This document shows positions 30,840 to 40,404 of a stretch of DNA of 59,965 nucleotides, in pieces (the first letter of the stretch is position 1; every line of letters begins with the position of its first letter). The notes below the pieces were generated by a model. The model saw nothing but the letters and a program-made list of their open reading frames with translations, was not told the DNA's origin and did no database searches. This DNA comes from Fimbriimonas sp. (GTDB lineage: Bacteria > Armatimonadota > Fimbriimonadia > Fimbriimonadales > Fimbriimonadaceae): the NCBI GenBank assembly GCA_029866005.1, contig JARXAE010000027.1, positions 64,906 through 124,870 of the forward strand. The letters are read 5' to 3'. The position numbers and the translations under genes are program-made.

Positions 30840-33347
30840 ATGATCGTATCCGCTCTCAGCACGATGCTTGCCTTGCAGATGGCAACACCCCAGCAATTGG
30901 TGAATGGCAAACTCATCACGCCAATCGGTGAGCACACTTCGGTGGGAAGCTATCCGGTCAACATGATTCTTTCGCCGGACGGAAAATCGATTAGCGTTAC
31001 GGACTCTGGATATCGGCAGCACTTAACCACTGTCGAAACCGCAACTGGCAAAGTCCTCAGCGACCTTGATATGGGCAAGAAGAATTCCACGCCGAAGGAA
31101 GCCCTTTATTACGGTCTCGCCTATCAGCCAGGAACCGGCAAGCTCTTCGCTAGCCGAGGATTCCAAGACAAGGTCACCGTACACCCAGTATCCGCGAGTG
31201 GTGCCGTCGGTGAGGGCACTCAAGACATCAAGGGTGAGCAGCGTTCATTCTCTGCGGGAATCGCGTTCAATTCGAACGGGTCCAAACTTCTGTTGGTCAA
31301 TAACCAGACGACCACCGCAACTTACTATCGAGGTTCGGTCAGCATTCTTGATGCGAAAACCGGTGAAGCAGAAGGCAAGGTCGAAGTCGGCGGATTCCCG
31401 CTGGCAGTCGTTGCTCTCACAACCGGTCCCCAAAAGGACAAGGTTGCCTACGTCACTAACGAGCGCGATGATGAAGTCTCGGTGATCGATTTGGATCGAA
31501 AGACTGTGATCCGGACGATTCATACGGGTGCGAATCCGAACGGCTTGGTGCTCAGCAAGGATCAATCCAAGCTCTATGTGAGCAACTACGGCAGCGATAC
31601 CATTTCGGTCATCAACACCCGCACCGACTCGGTAGTCGACACGATCATTCTTCGGCCAAACGAGATGCGCGGTCTCCCTGGTGCAGGACCGAACTCGGTC
31701 TCGATTAGCCCCGACGGGAACACTCTGTACGCAACCCTTATGGACATGAACGCGGTTGCCGTGGTGGACACCAAGAGCAACACGTTAAAGGGTCTGGTGC
31801 CAACTGGTTGGATTCCTACAAAAGCAGTAGCAACCGACACCGACCTCTACGTCACTTGCGCCAAGGGTGTTAAGGCAATGAACCCGAATCACAAGCCCGT
31901 CGGCTCGTGGGGACAGTACGGCCAAGACATTATTGATGGCAGCCTGACCCGGATTCCTTTGACGATGCTGAAGGACATGAAAAAGCTCTCAGCTCAAGTC
32001 GCAAAGAACAACTTCTTGCGTTCGAACTTGAGCACGGCAAACCATCCAAATTTCAAGAATCCAGGGATCAAGCACGTAATCTACGTCGTGAAAGAGAACC
32101 GAACCTATGACAACGTTCTTTCCGACCTCCCGCAGGGCAATGGCGATAAGAGCGTCATTATGTTCCCTCGCGAAATCACGCCGAACCAGCACGCGATTGC
32201 CGAGCGATTTGTGCTGATGGATAACTTCTATGTCTGTGCCGAATGTAGCCAAGATGGCTGGTCTTGGTCGACGGCAGGCATGGTCAATGCCTACGCCTCG
32301 CGAAATACTCCAACCAACTATTCTGGTCGTGGCCGAGCCTACGATACTGAGGGCTCCAACAATGGAGTGCCGATCGATCTTCTCGGAATGAACGATGTGA
32401 CCCGACCACCAAGTGGTTACATCTGGGAGCACTGCGCGAAGCACGGCGTTTCCTACCGCAACTACGGCATGTTCATGCAGTTCTCTGACCCTGAAGACAA
32501 GCGGTTCAACCCGCTGCCAAGCACAGTTGATAGCCGCCCGACGAAGAAGCTGCTCGAAGGGAATTCTGATCTCGACTTCCTCCGTTACGACCTCAGCTAC
32601 GCTGACTCGGAAATCTACGACGAATACGAATGGAGTGCGCCACGACGCAGAAAGACATACGGATCGAAGGGTTCAACGAGCAGAATTGGCGAGTTCAAGA
32701 AGGAGTTCGCCGAATTTGTTGCGAGGGGCGAAATGCCGAACTTCATGATGTTGCGACTAGGGAATGATCATACGTCGGGCACCTCGAACGGGCAGCCGAC
32801 GCCGCAATCGATGGTTGCTGACAACGACTACGCTGTCGGTCAACTGGTTGAGCTCATCTCAAACAGCCCGTTTTGGAAGGACACCGCGATCTGCATCCTC
32901 GAGGATGATAGCCAAGCGGGGTACGACCACGTCGACTCACACCGCTCAACCGCCTACGTGATTTCGCCCTTCATCAAGAAAGGAACTGTGGATTCGCGTT
33001 TCTACAATACAGACTCGATGTTGCGGACAATGGAGTTGCTGCTCGGAATGCCTCCGATGAGTCAGTTCGACGCCGTCGCGCCTCCGTTCCAGTTCTTTGG
33101 ACCCGTCGCCTCGAACCTTGAGCCATATAAGGCGATCAAGCCGTCGCGCGATATCGTCTGCAAGGCGAATACGAGATCGGCGTACCGTTCGAAAGACTCA
33201 GATCGGATCCCGTTGGACGCCGAGGAGAGCGAGATTGACGAGCATCTCAACGACATTCTCTGGGGAGCAGTGCGAGGTGTGAAAACCGCGCGTCCCAAAG
33301 GTGGACGCAGTGGTCTGTTCCCAGAACTCCTGACTGAACGGGATTGA
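30840..33347 (+). CDS. YVTN beta-propeller / phosphoesterase fusion protein
   Basis: An 835-residue exported or periplasmic protein. The N-terminal 400 residues contain YVTN repeats (VAYVTNERDDEVSVIDLDRK, LYVSNYGSDTISVINTRT, TLYATLMDMNAVAVVDTKS), a seven-bladed propeller pattern. Residues 415-800 form an alkaline-phosphatase-superfamily phosphoesterase with IKHVIYVVKENRTYDN, FYVCAECSQDGWSWSTAG, NDHTSGT and AICILEDDSQAGYDHVDSHRST. The combination is a known architecture in environmental bacteria. The substrate is not evident. The signal peptide is weak. Confidence 0.9.
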   Translation: MIVSALSTMLALQMATPQQLVNGKLITPIGEHTSVGSYPVNMILSPDGKSISVTDSGYRQHLTTVETATGKVLSDLDMGKKNSTPKEALYYGLAYQPGTGKLFASRGFQDKVTVHPVSASGAVGEGTQDIKGEQRSFSAGIAFNSNGSKLLLVNNQTTTATYYRGSVSILDAKTGEAEGKVEVGGFPLAVVALTTGPQKDKVAYVTNERDDEVSVIDLDRKTVIRTIHTGANPNGLVLSKDQSKLYVSNYGSDTISVINTRTDSVVDTIILRPNEMRGLPGAGPNSVSISPDGNTLYATLMDMNAVAVVDTKSNTLKGLVPTGWIPTKAVATDTDLYVTCAKGVKAMNPNHKPVGSWGQYGQDIIDGSLTRIPLTMLKDMKKLSAQVAKNNFLRSNLSTANHPNFKNPGIKHVIYVVKENRTYDNVLSDLPQGNGDKSVIMFPREITPNQHAIAERFVLMDNFYVCAECSQDGWSWSTAGMVNAYASRNTPTNYSGRGRAYDTEGSNNGVPIDLLGMNDVTRPPSGYIWEHCAKHGVSYRNYGMFMQFSDPEDKRFNPLPSTVDSRPTKKLLEGNSDLDFLRYDLSYADSEIYDEYEWSAPRRRKTYGSKGSTSRIGEFKKEFAEFVARGEMPNFMMLRLGNDHTSGTSNGQPTPQSMVADNDYAVGQLVELISNSPFWKDTAICILEDDSQAGYDHVDSHRSTAYVISPFIKKGTVDSRFYNTDSMLRTMELLLGMPPMSQFDAVAPPFQFFGPVASNLEPYKAIKPSRDIVCKANTRSAYRSKDSDRIPLDAEESEIDEHLNDILWGAVRGVKTARPKGGRSGLFPELLTERD

Positions 33348-33350
33348 CGC

Positions 33351-33803
33351 CTACCAGGCACCCATGTTGGAGCCATCAAGGGCTAACAAATTCGTATTGA
33401 GGCGGAGCGTGCCCACGCCCGGCTGAGTCGTGTCGTAAGTATAACGAATGCTCCTTACTCTGGGATGCAGGACAGTGGAGTTATTGCTGGTTATGAGCAG
33501 CAGATACGGTCCGCGCCAGTTCGACGCGTTGATCGACACTGAGGTGCCTTGATCATCTAGTCCTGTCGCAGGCGCAGATGAACTACCAACATCATTGATC
33601 GAAGCCGGCCATACTCCAGTATCTGCACGGAAGCGCTCAATAGCTCTCCGGCGCTCAACTAGCTGCGCCTTCCACCGAGACTCGCTGGCGAATCGCCATC
33701 GGTCACTAATTTTTGGAATGGCGATAGCCGCTAACACCGCAACCAAAATGATTACGATGAGAAGCTCTACCAACGTAAATGCCCTAGCGCGAATTCGCCC
33801 CAT
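33351..33803 (-). CDS. Type II prepilin-like protein (pseudopilin)
   Basis: A 150-residue protein with a prepilin signal: RARAFTLVELLIVIILVAVLA. The leader is short and basic, is cleaved before Phe, and the fifth mature residue is Glu. The helix runs on for about 45 residues to an Arg-rich coil. The C-terminal part is a small beta domain with no known match. It is probably a minor pilin or secretion pseudopilin. The next minus-strand gene upstream is another one. Confidence 0.87.
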   Translation of the reverse strand: MGRIRARAFTLVELLIVIILVAVLAAIAIPKISDRWRFASESRWKAQLVERRRAIERFRADTGVWPASINDVGSSSAPATGLDDQGTSVSINASNWRGPYLLLITSNNSTVLHPRVRSIRYTYDTTQPGVGTLRLNTNLLALDGSNMGAW

Positions 33804-34003
33804 CCTGATCTATCTCTACCTGGAATAGGTGCGGCGGCACATCTGTTGTCTTACGAGGTAACGGGCCGCAGCTACTGACTGCCTTCTCCTCCTTTGATCC
33901 CCCGACCCTGTCATCCGAGATCATGAACATCGGAGTCCAAATGGGAGCAATAGCGAGAAACATGGCGGCGACCATGCGTCTCGTAATGCTTCAGCAATTC
34001 AAA

Positions 34004-34861
34004 TTAGCGGAATCGCCAGATGACTTTGCCGAAGGTGTTCAACGCGTTAGCCGTTAGCGATTTAGCATGACTGTCGGCAAAGACGACCGGGGTTGAACCA
34101 TCGTTCCTACCCGTTCGGCCGTAGCGAGCGTAAACGGGCTTGAGGGCACCGGCCGCAAGGGTCGTGCAATTGAAGAATCCAGGTTGAGAAGCAACTGCGG
34201 TGCAACCCGAAACGGGCTGAGGGACGATCCCGGCTTGCTTGACAAGGTTGACATCGGCGATGAGCGGAAGGCCGTTTGTGTAGTCTGCGGCTGGATCTGC
34301 CGTTGTTGGCCTAGCGCCGTTGTAAGGATTAAAAACGTACCCTCGTTCTTTCTCTGTAGTAACTGCGGTGTTGGGGGTCGTCACAATCAAGCCCGTTCGG
34401 GCAGTCTCTTCTGCCGATGAGAAGTTGGCGGCTGACCTAAAGCCTTCAGTTCCGGGAGCAGCCGCCCCAGGAACGGCCAGGCTAAGTGGATCCACACCGG
34501 TTGCGTCGGAGTAGCCAATGCTCTGGTTTCGGCGACCATTCCAGTCAACAGCAAATGTTGATCCTGGGGCATCAGGAGCAACAAAAATTTCAGTGTTCTT
34601 GACGTATGGGAAAAGCCCTTGAGTCCAGATGATAGGGTTGTTGGCAGTCCCGTCCCGAAGGGATGCGGGGACCAGATAGTCGTCCGAATCTGCCGCATAG
34701 ATGAAGAGTGACGTGCCGAGTTGCTTCATTTGCGAAAGCGCTTTTGTCTTCTTCGCCGCTTCTTTTGCCTGCGAAAAGACAGGAAACAGAATTGCCGCAA
34801 GAATGGCAATAATTGCGATCACCACCAGAAGTTCTATCAACGTAAATGCGCGGCGCACCAA
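34004..34861 (-). CDS. Prepilin-type N-terminal cleavage domain protein
   Basis: A 285-residue protein with the cleavage signal [20 protein letters not shown] followed by [15 protein letters not shown]. The C-terminal half has [14 protein letters not shown], which resembles the FxDGHxK motif of DUF1559/H-X9-DG-type pseudopilins found in planctomycetes and armatimonads. It is probably a surface or secretion pilin. The intervening 200 bases hold only a weak short reading frame that I reject. Confidence 0.87.
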   Translation of the reverse strand: MVRRAFTLIELLVVIAIIAILAAILFPVFSQAKEAAKKTKALSQMKQLGTSLFIYAADSDDYLVPASLRDGTANNPIIWTQGLFPYVKNTEIFVAPDAPGSTFAVDWNGRRNQSIGYSDATGVDPLSLAVPGAAAPGTEGFRSAANFSSAEETARTGLIVTTPNTAVTTEKERGYVFNPYNGARPTTADPAADYTNGLPLIADVNLVKQAGIVPQPVSGCTAVASQPGFFNCTTLAAGALKPVYARYGRTGRNDGSTPVVFADSHAKSLTANALNTFGKVIWRFR

Positions 34862-34924
34862 GACATGATAACCGAAGATTGCTGTAACCGGGCTAACTGC
34901 CGGGATGACCCAGTAAACTCATGG

Positions 34925-35806
34925 ATGCCCATGCCGCGAATCACCGTCCCCGAAGCCGAAGCCCTTCTTGATCAAGAGATCAAAGTTCTGGATAAAGGGT
35001 TTGTAAGGCTGGTGGACTACATGGGCGGTGACCAGCGGATAGTGCAGTCGGCCCGCGTGAGCTACGGCGAAGGGACGAAGACGGTCCGACAGGATCGAGC
35101 GCTGATTCACTACTTGCTCCGAAACTGGCACACCTCGCCGTTCGAGCAAGTGCAGCTGACTTTTCATTGCAAAATGCCGATTTTCATCGCTCGGCAGTGG
35201 ATCCGCCACCGGACGGCCCGACTGAATGAGATCAGCGGTCGCTACTCGGTTATGAAGGACGAGTTCTATGTGCCAGAGCCTTCCAAGGTTTCTTATCAGA
35301 GCTCGGATAATAAGCAAGGTCGGGGCGGGGTTTTGCCGCTCGATGAGGCTATGGCCGTCATCGCACAACTTGAGAGGGAGCAGAAGGAAGCTTACGCGGG
35401 TTACACGTCGATGCTCGATCAGGGAGTCGCGCGCGAACTGGCTCGTACCAATCTTCCTTTGTCCCTATACACCGAGTGGTATTGGCAAATCGACCTCCAC
35501 AACCTCTTCCACTTTATTCGCCTGCGCGCCGACTCGCACGCTCAGTACGAGATTCGCGCCTATGCCGAGGCGTTAGCTCAATGCGCGAAAGCTGTCGCTC
35601 CCATGGCCTATGAGGCCTTCGAGGAGCACATAGTTGGTTCGATCTCTTTCTCCCGTGCGGAGTCAGCCGCATTGGCTCGCATGCTCGTGGGTGGTGAGGC
35701 CGGACTAGAAGAAAGGCCGATGAAGATTTTTGAAGAGAAGCTTGCTAAGCTTAAGGCCGCTGCTCCGGCAGAGGCTCCTGATGACTTCGTTCCGCCTTCT
35801 ATTTAG
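34925..35806 (+). CDS. thyX: Flavin-dependent thymidylate synthase ThyX
   Basis: ThyX makes dTMP from dUMP with FAD and methylene-tetrahydrofolate. The ThyX signature RHRTARLNEISGRYS is intact, where the motif is RHRxxSxNExSxRY (here Ala in place of Ser in the first part). At 293 residues it is of family size. The N-terminus is set at ATG 34925; ATG 34931 is equally possible. A start in frame 200 bases upstream would lie in the prepilin gene on the other strand. Confidence 0.95.
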   Translation: MPMPRITVPEAEALLDQEIKVLDKGFVRLVDYMGGDQRIVQSARVSYGEGTKTVRQDRALIHYLLRNWHTSPFEQVQLTFHCKMPIFIARQWIRHRTARLNEISGRYSVMKDEFYVPEPSKVSYQSSDNKQGRGGVLPLDEAMAVIAQLEREQKEAYAGYTSMLDQGVARELARTNLPLSLYTEWYWQIDLHNLFHFIRLRADSHAQYEIRAYAEALAQCAKAVAPMAYEAFEEHIVGSISFSRAESAALARMLVGGEAGLEERPMKIFEEKLAKLKAAAPAEAPDDFVPPSI

Positions 35807-35821
35807 TGAACCGTCCATGGA

Positions 35822-35849
35822 ATAACTTCGTATATACTATGTAGATACG
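35822..35849. promoter_or_regulatory. Operator-like palindrome at the toxin-antitoxin promoter
   Basis: CGTATATAC (35829-35837) and GTAGATACG (35841-35849) form an inverted repeat with one mismatch around TAT. The element contains TATACT, a plausible -10, 20-25 bases before the antitoxin ATG. Such a site would let the AbrB-type antitoxin repress its own operon. The 13 bases at 35822-35834 equal one loxP arm by coincidence. Confidence 0.55.
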
Positions 35850-35859
35850 GAGCGAAACA

Positions 35860-36075
35860 ATGATTCGGCAGATGACCAAAATTGGAAATAGTAAAGGACT
35901 GGTGCTCTCAAAGGATGTCCGAGACTACATGGGTCTAACTTCAGATGAGTTAGAAGTCACGCTAGAAGGTGGAAAGGTTGTTCTTTCAGCTCCGGTTCGG
36001 CGACAGTGCTTCGAGGAAGCCCTTGCCGATACGCTCGTGCAATTTGACGAGGCATTCACAAATCTCTCCAAGTGA
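35860..36075 (+). CDS. AbrB/MazE-type antitoxin
   Basis: A 71-residue protein with a SpoVT/AbrB-type swapped-hairpin DNA-binding domain (MIRQMTKIGNSKGLVLSKDV, then LEVTLEGGKVVLSAPVR). The C-terminal helix (CFEEALADTLVQFDEAFTNL) probably wraps the toxin. A GGAG ribosome-binding site precedes the ATG. It overlaps the toxin start by four bases and should neutralise it and repress the operon. Confidence 0.88.
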   Translation: MIRQMTKIGNSKGLVLSKDVRDYMGLTSDELEVTLEGGKVVLSAPVRRQCFEEALADTLVQFDEAFTNLSK

Positions 36076-36473
36076 ACGGAGCAATGGATATCGTGTTCCT
36101 AACGATAGATGAGGTCTATCGCATTCATGAAGCGCTCATGCGCAAAGATGGTGGGAGGCCCGGTGTTAAAGATCGCGGACTCATCGAGTCAGCACTTATG
36201 AACGTTGAGCAGACTTTCGGAGGTCAATACCTGTACGCGAACCTGCCCGAAATGGCCGGGGCACTCTGGTTCGGACTCGTCATGAATCACGGATTTATAG
36301 ACGGTAACAAACGAGTGGGCCTCGCTTGCGCCTCTGTTTTTCTGCGCAAGAATGGCCACTATCTTAATCTTTCGAAACTGGAAGTCGAACGAATCACACT
36401 TTTGATCGCCTCTTCTCAGCTCACCCGAGATGAAGTGATCAAAATTGTTACTGCAAACGTCGCGAGGCTGTAG
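36072..36473 (+). CDS. doc: Fic/Doc-family toxin
   Basis: A 133-residue Doc-type toxin. The catalytic motif HGFIDGNKRVG matches HxF[D/N]x-type Fic motifs HxFx[D/N][A/G]NK[R]. Doc phosphorylates EF-Tu in the studied example. The reading frame opens at GTG 36072, overlapping the antitoxin stop; ATG 36084 follows a GGAG at only two bases. Either is possible. Confidence 0.88.
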   Translation: MNGAMDIVFLTIDEVYRIHEALMRKDGGRPGVKDRGLIESALMNVEQTFGGQYLYANLPEMAGALWFGLVMNHGFIDGNKRVGLACASVFLRKNGHYLNLSKLEVERITLLIASSQLTRDEVIKIVTANVARL

Positions 36474-36502
36474 CGGCTCAAACGGGTACCCTCTAGGGGA
36501 AA

Positions 36503-36913
36503 ATGGAGACGACACTTGTACTCATTAAGCCAGGCGGAGTAAGCCGGAATCTGATCGGAGAAATCACCGGTCGAATCGAGGCTCGCGGCCTCAAAGTCAC
36601 CGGGCTCAAGCTAATCAATGCCGAGCGCGCAACCGTCGAGGCACATTATGCCGAGCACAGCGAGCGACCTTTCTTCAAGGATGTCTGCGACTACCTTGTC
36701 AGCGGCCCAATCGTCGCATTGGCGGTCAGTGGCACCAACGCAACCAAGGCTATTCGAGCCATGATGGGCGCGACCAACCCAATCGAAGCCACCCCCGGCA
36801 CAGTCCGAGGCGACCTTGCGCTGACCATCGACGACAACCTCGTCCACAGTTCTAGCGATCCCGAAGCGGCCGCCGCTGAACTCAAACTCTGGTTCCCTGA
36901 AGGAACCGTCTAA
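36503..36913 (+). CDS. ndk: Nucleoside diphosphate kinase
   Basis: Ndk moves the gamma-phosphate between nucleoside triphosphates. The 136-residue protein starts ETTLVLIKPGGVSRNLIGEI and has the catalytic His in NLVHSSSDPEAA. The other family marks SGPIVALAV, AMMGATNPIEA and PGTVRGDLA are present. A bidirectional terminator follows. Confidence 0.97.
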   Translation: METTLVLIKPGGVSRNLIGEITGRIEARGLKVTGLKLINAERATVEAHYAEHSERPFFKDVCDYLVSGPIVALAVSGTNATKAIRAMMGATNPIEATPGTVRGDLALTIDDNLVHSSSDPEAAAAELKLWFPEGTV

Positions 36914-36934
36914 GCTACCGTACATAGATCAAGA

Positions 36935-36971
36935 ACGCCCCAAAGGATTTCCTTCGGGGCGTCCTTGTTTT
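36935..36971. terminator. Bidirectional terminator
   Basis: ACGCCCC (36935-36941) pairs with GGGGCGT (36956-36962), with a possible inner AGGA/TCCT stem, followed by CCTTGTTTT. It separates ndk from the convergent sugar isomerase-like gene. Confidence 0.85.
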
Positions 36972-36978
36972 GAGAGAC

Positions 36979-37719
36979 TCAGAGCAAAGCTTTCAGGTTG
37001 TTCAAGCTGACGGCGCAACTCTCAAGAGGAGTTCGTGAGCCATACTGCTCCTGCTCAATCACGATCCACTCCGCGCCAGCCGTCGGGAGCGCCTTGAGAA
37101 CCTCTGTAAACGGAACCTGTCCTTCGCCAAGCGCCGACCCGTCAAACGGATACTCTTTCAGGTGAACCGTCACACCTCTGCCAGGCCAATCTAGCAGCGG
37201 CTGAACTGGATCGCTTCCGCCGTGCATCGAGTTTGCGGTGTCGAACTGCAGGATAAACGTCGAAGGTGTGTTTTCGCCCAAGATGTACCAGGTCGAGCGC
37301 CCGTCGTCCAATGGCTTCATGTCCGCATCGTGAGCGTGGAAGCCAAGCCGGAACCCGGCTGCCTCAACCTTGTGAGTCATTTCGGTGAGAACCTTTGAGA
37401 GTTCCAAGGTGGCCTCAGCGGTGGAGTGGAGTTCCAGAGGCAGCCAAGGAATGATAATGTTCTTGGTCCCAAGGGATGCGTGGATTTCGAGAGTGCCATC
37501 GAAGTCATCCTCGAGCGCCTTCAGCATCGTGTGAGTTCCTGAACATTGGAGTCCATTTTCATCCAAAACAGATCGCAATTCTGAAGCGGAATGCCCGTGA
37601 TAGCCGGCAAACTCAACCGCCTCGTAGCCCATCTCCGCCACTTTCGCGAGGATTCCGGGGAAGTCTTTCGGCGCGTCATCGCGCAAGGAGTAAAGCTGGA
37701 GGCTGATCGGAAGGCTCAT
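36979..37719 (-). CDS. Sugar phosphate isomerase/epimerase-like TIM barrel protein
   Basis: A 246-residue xylose-isomerase-like TIM barrel. Marks are SLPISLQLYSLRDDAPKDFPG, EMGYEAVEFAGYHGHSA, GFRLGFHAHDADM and FILQFDTANSMHGGSDPVQ. These are the metal-site stretches of the family. Such proteins act on sugars, often as epimerases or isomerases; the substrate is unknown. ispE starts upstream on the same strand after 58 bases. Confidence 0.87.
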   Translation of the reverse strand: MSLPISLQLYSLRDDAPKDFPGILAKVAEMGYEAVEFAGYHGHSASELRSVLDENGLQCSGTHTMLKALEDDFDGTLEIHASLGTKNIIIPWLPLELHSTAEATLELSKVLTEMTHKVEAAGFRLGFHAHDADMKPLDDGRSTWYILGENTPSTFILQFDTANSMHGGSDPVQPLLDWPGRGVTVHLKEYPFDGSALGEGQVPFTEVLKALPTAGAEWIVIEQEQYGSRTPLESCAVSLNNLKALL

Positions 37720-37777
37720 GGAGAGATAGTTTTACCCGGAGCGCTGAGCCTTGCTCCGCTTCACCCGTTAAGCGATG

Positions 37778-38560
37778 CTACAGACTGTGGGCAACCGTCA
37801 CAAACGGAGCCTCAACGTCCAGCTTTCTTGCCGCCAAGAGAGCATCCTCTTCCGAAACAAACCGCCCTAATACCGCCGACCCGGATCCTGTTAACCCCGA
37901 GTCCTTCGCGCCATGAACGAGTAACCGCTCCATGAGTTCAAGCGAACCGCAAGGAGCTGCCCGCTCGAAGTCGTTGTACAAAACATCCTCCGTAGGGAAG
38001 TCTCGCCATTCGTAACTCAGCGAGTCAAGCTTGGCGTATGCCTCCGCAGTCGAACAACGATCAGCAGGCTGGGCAACCACGTACCACTCAACCGGATCGG
38101 GAGAAGGAATCTTGGTCACAAGCTCTCCATAACCTTCTGCTTTTGCCCGACCTCCGGTTAGGAAGAACGTAACGTCCGCGCCGATTGCCTTGGCGATCGC
38201 CTTTTGCTCGTAAAGCGGCATCGCCATTGTCATCAGCTGCTTCGACAGGCGTAAGACGCCTGCCGCATCGCTGCTGCCCCCACCGAGGCCAGCCTCGCTC
38301 GGGATTCGCTTGGTGAGTTTAGCGTGAACAGGAGGAAAATCGACGACTTCCATCAGGAGCCGACACGCTTTGGTGACCGTGTTCTCGGCGGGAACCGACG
38401 AATCGTCGCATTCGAACGTCAAAGCACTTGACGGTGTGAGTTCAAGCTCATCGTATACCGAAATGGCTTGAAAGATCGAGCGGATCGGATGGTACTTCCG
38501 ATGGTCAATCGGTCCGACCGCAAGAAAAAGATTGAGTTTGGCGGGGCAGAGGATTTTCAT
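37778..38560 (-). CDS. ispE: 4-diphosphocytidyl-2-C-methyl-D-erythritol kinase
   Basis: IspE phosphorylates the intermediate CDP-methylerythritol in the non-mevalonate isoprenoid pathway. The 260-residue GHMP kinase has CPAKLNLFLAVG at its start, the ATP loop RIPSEAGLGGGSSDAAGVLR, and the C-terminal GSGSAVLGRFVSEEDA. It overlaps the maf gene by four bases, so the two are coupled. Confidence 0.94.
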   Translation of the reverse strand: MKILCPAKLNLFLAVGPIDHRKYHPIRSIFQAISVYDELELTPSSALTFECDDSSVPAENTVTKACRLLMEVVDFPPVHAKLTKRIPSEAGLGGGSSDAAGVLRLSKQLMTMAMPLYEQKAIAKAIGADVTFFLTGGRAKAEGYGELVTKIPSPDPVEWYVVAQPADRCSTAEAYAKLDSLSYEWRDFPTEDVLYNDFERAAPCGSLELMERLLVHGAKDSGLTGSGSAVLGRFVSEEDALLAARKLDVEAPFVTVAHSL

Positions 38561-39165
38561 GACTCGAATGGATAGTCTAGCTGTTGGAGCATCTCTCGAA
38601 CCAGGTCAGTAGGTAGGCCAACAACCGTCTCGAAGTCCCCACGAAGCTCCTTGACCAGGAATGCGCCCATGCCTTGCGCGCCATACGCGCCGGCTTTATC
38701 CATTGGCTCTCCGGTATGCACGTAATCATTGAGCTGGGCTTGGCTGACAACATGGAATTCAACCTCGGCGACAGCGTGGGTAGAAACCGACTGGAACGGC
38801 GTCACTAACGCAACTCCGGTTATAACGAGATGGGTTTTGCCGCAAAGCTCATTCAGGAAGTCGAACGCTTCATCGAAATCCCTCGGCTTTGAAAACTGCT
38901 TAAAGCCACCGCCATCCAGAGGCAGAGCCACAACCGTGTCGCTGCCAAGGTACCAGTCAGAATTTCTGTGCCTCAGCGCGACGGACTCAGCCTTAGCAAA
39001 CGCCAATTTCTCGGCGGTTCGGAACGGATCTTCGAGAGTTAACGCGTCCTCATCCAGATCGGCTGGATCAACAAGGAACTCCGCGACAACCTTCTTCAAA
39101 AGCTCCTGCCGCCGGGGCGAGGCACTAGCCAAAACGATACGAGGAGCCACAAAGAATTTTGGCAC
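38557..39165 (-). CDS. maf: Maf family nucleotide pyrophosphatase
   Basis: Maf proteins hydrolyse non-canonical nucleoside triphosphates. The 202-residue protein has the signature IVLASASPRRQELLKKV, LGSDTVVALPLDG (usually SDTVV), and GKTHLVITGVAL. The end has GAFLVKELRGDFETVVGLP. The precise base preference is unknown. Confidence 0.93.
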   Translation of the reverse strand: MPKFFVAPRIVLASASPRRQELLKKVVAEFLVDPADLDEDALTLEDPFRTAEKLAFAKAESVALRHRNSDWYLGSDTVVALPLDGGGFKQFSKPRDFDEAFDFLNELCGKTHLVITGVALVTPFQSVSTHAVAEVEFHVVSQAQLNDYVHTGEPMDKAGAYGAQGMGAFLVKELRGDFETVVGLPTDLVREMLQQLDYPFES

Positions 39166-39179
39166 AGTAAACTAAGCCC

Positions 39180-40400
39180 ATGTCTCTCCGGCCAACTTAC
39201 GACGAAGTAGTTGCCGCCGCCGCTCGGATTTCGGACGGCATCGTGCGCACCCCTTGCAGCCACTCCCCCATTCTGTCCCAGATGTTTGGCTGCGAGGTCT
39301 ACACGAAAATGGAGTACCTCCAAGAGACAGGCTCTTTCAAAGAGCGGGGTGCTCGAAATGCTCTGCTCTTGCTCAGCGAAGATCAAAAGAAGAAGGGCGT
39401 GATCGCGGCGTCGGCAGGAAACCATGCGTTGGCGCTTGCCTATCACGGAAAGCTCCTTGGGATTCCAGTGAGAGTCGTCATGCCGACGATTGCGCCCCTT
39501 GTCAAGCAAGAACGCGCTCGACAGTTTGGGGCAGAAGTTGAGCTTTTCGGAGCCAACATCGCCGAAGCCAAAACCCGAGCCGACGAGTATGTCGATCGGG
39601 ACGGAATGACCTACGTCCATGGGTTCGACGGTATCGACGTGATCGCCGGCGCGGGGTCAATGGGCCTTGAGATTTTAGAGCAGATGGCGGTGACCCCAGA
39701 CGCGATCGTTCTCCCGGTTGGCGGGGGAGGACTGATCGCTGGTCTCGCTCTTGCGGTCAAAACAAAAGCACCGAGCGTAAAAGTGATCGGAGTTGAACCC
39801 GACCAATGCGCCTCGTACTTAGCCGCTGTTGCCAAGGGCGAGCCGGTCTTGATCGAGATGGGCGACTCATTAGGCGATGGACTCGCGGTTCCGAGAGTTG
39901 GAGATAATGCCTTTGCGCTCGCCCGCCAGCACGTCGATAAGGTTGTGACTGTTTCGGAGCAGGAGATTGCGCTTGCGATCCTTCGGGTGCTTGAAGTCGA
40001 AAAGGGTGTGGTCGAAGGCGCTGGAGCAGCCGGTCTCGCGGCTTTGGTCGGTGACAAGCTTCCCGAACTGCGCGGGAAGACGGTTGTGATCGTTCTCTGC
40101 GGTGGCAATATCGACCCGGCAGTGCTGGGTCGGGTCATCAACTACGGACTGCGCTGCGACTGGCGTCTCGTTCGCTTCCGGACGGTGATCTCGGATCGCC
40201 CTGGAGGCTTGGAGAAGTTCACCAAGGCGATCGCCGAGAAAAAGGCAAGTGTAAAACAGATCTCGCACGAGCGGACGTTTGGTCAGCCAAACTTCAGCAA
40301 AGTCACGATCTCCTGCATCGTCGAGACCAAAGACAAGACCCACGCCTCCGAATTGATTGCTCATCTTGAGGAGTCGGGAATGCCTTGCGACCTATTCTAG
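39180..40400 (+). CDS. ilvA: Threonine ammonia-lyase
   Basis: This PLP enzyme converts threonine to 2-oxobutanoate, the first step of isoleucine synthesis. The PLP lysine lies in ETGSFKERGARNALLLL, the glycine loop is LPVGGGGLIAGLALAVK, and an ACT domain is at about 325-406. The length of 406 residues matches the TdcB-plus-ACT form. Four bases separate it from the Rieske gene. Confidence 0.94.
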   Translation: MSLRPTYDEVVAAAARISDGIVRTPCSHSPILSQMFGCEVYTKMEYLQETGSFKERGARNALLLLSEDQKKKGVIAASAGNHALALAYHGKLLGIPVRVVMPTIAPLVKQERARQFGAEVELFGANIAEAKTRADEYVDRDGMTYVHGFDGIDVIAGAGSMGLEILEQMAVTPDAIVLPVGGGGLIAGLALAVKTKAPSVKVIGVEPDQCASYLAAVAKGEPVLIEMGDSLGDGLAVPRVGDNAFALARQHVDKVVTVSEQEIALAILRVLEVEKGVVEGAGAAGLAALVGDKLPELRGKTVVIVLCGGNIDPAVLGRVINYGLRCDWRLVRFRTVISDRPGGLEKFTKAIAEKKASVKQISHERTFGQPNFSKVTISCIVETKDKTHASELIAHLEESGMPCDLF

Positions 40401-40404
40401 TGCT

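Noticed and set aside
33784-33975. Short minus-strand frame between the two pseudopilin genes
   Set aside because: It overlaps a real gene start, has no family features and no good ribosome-binding site.
35822-35834. Thirteen bases identical to one loxP arm (ATAACTTCGTATA)
   Set aside because: The partner arm is poor (about 8 of 13 with a 9-base spacer) and no recombinase is nearby. The match is better explained by the palindrome at the antitoxin promoter.
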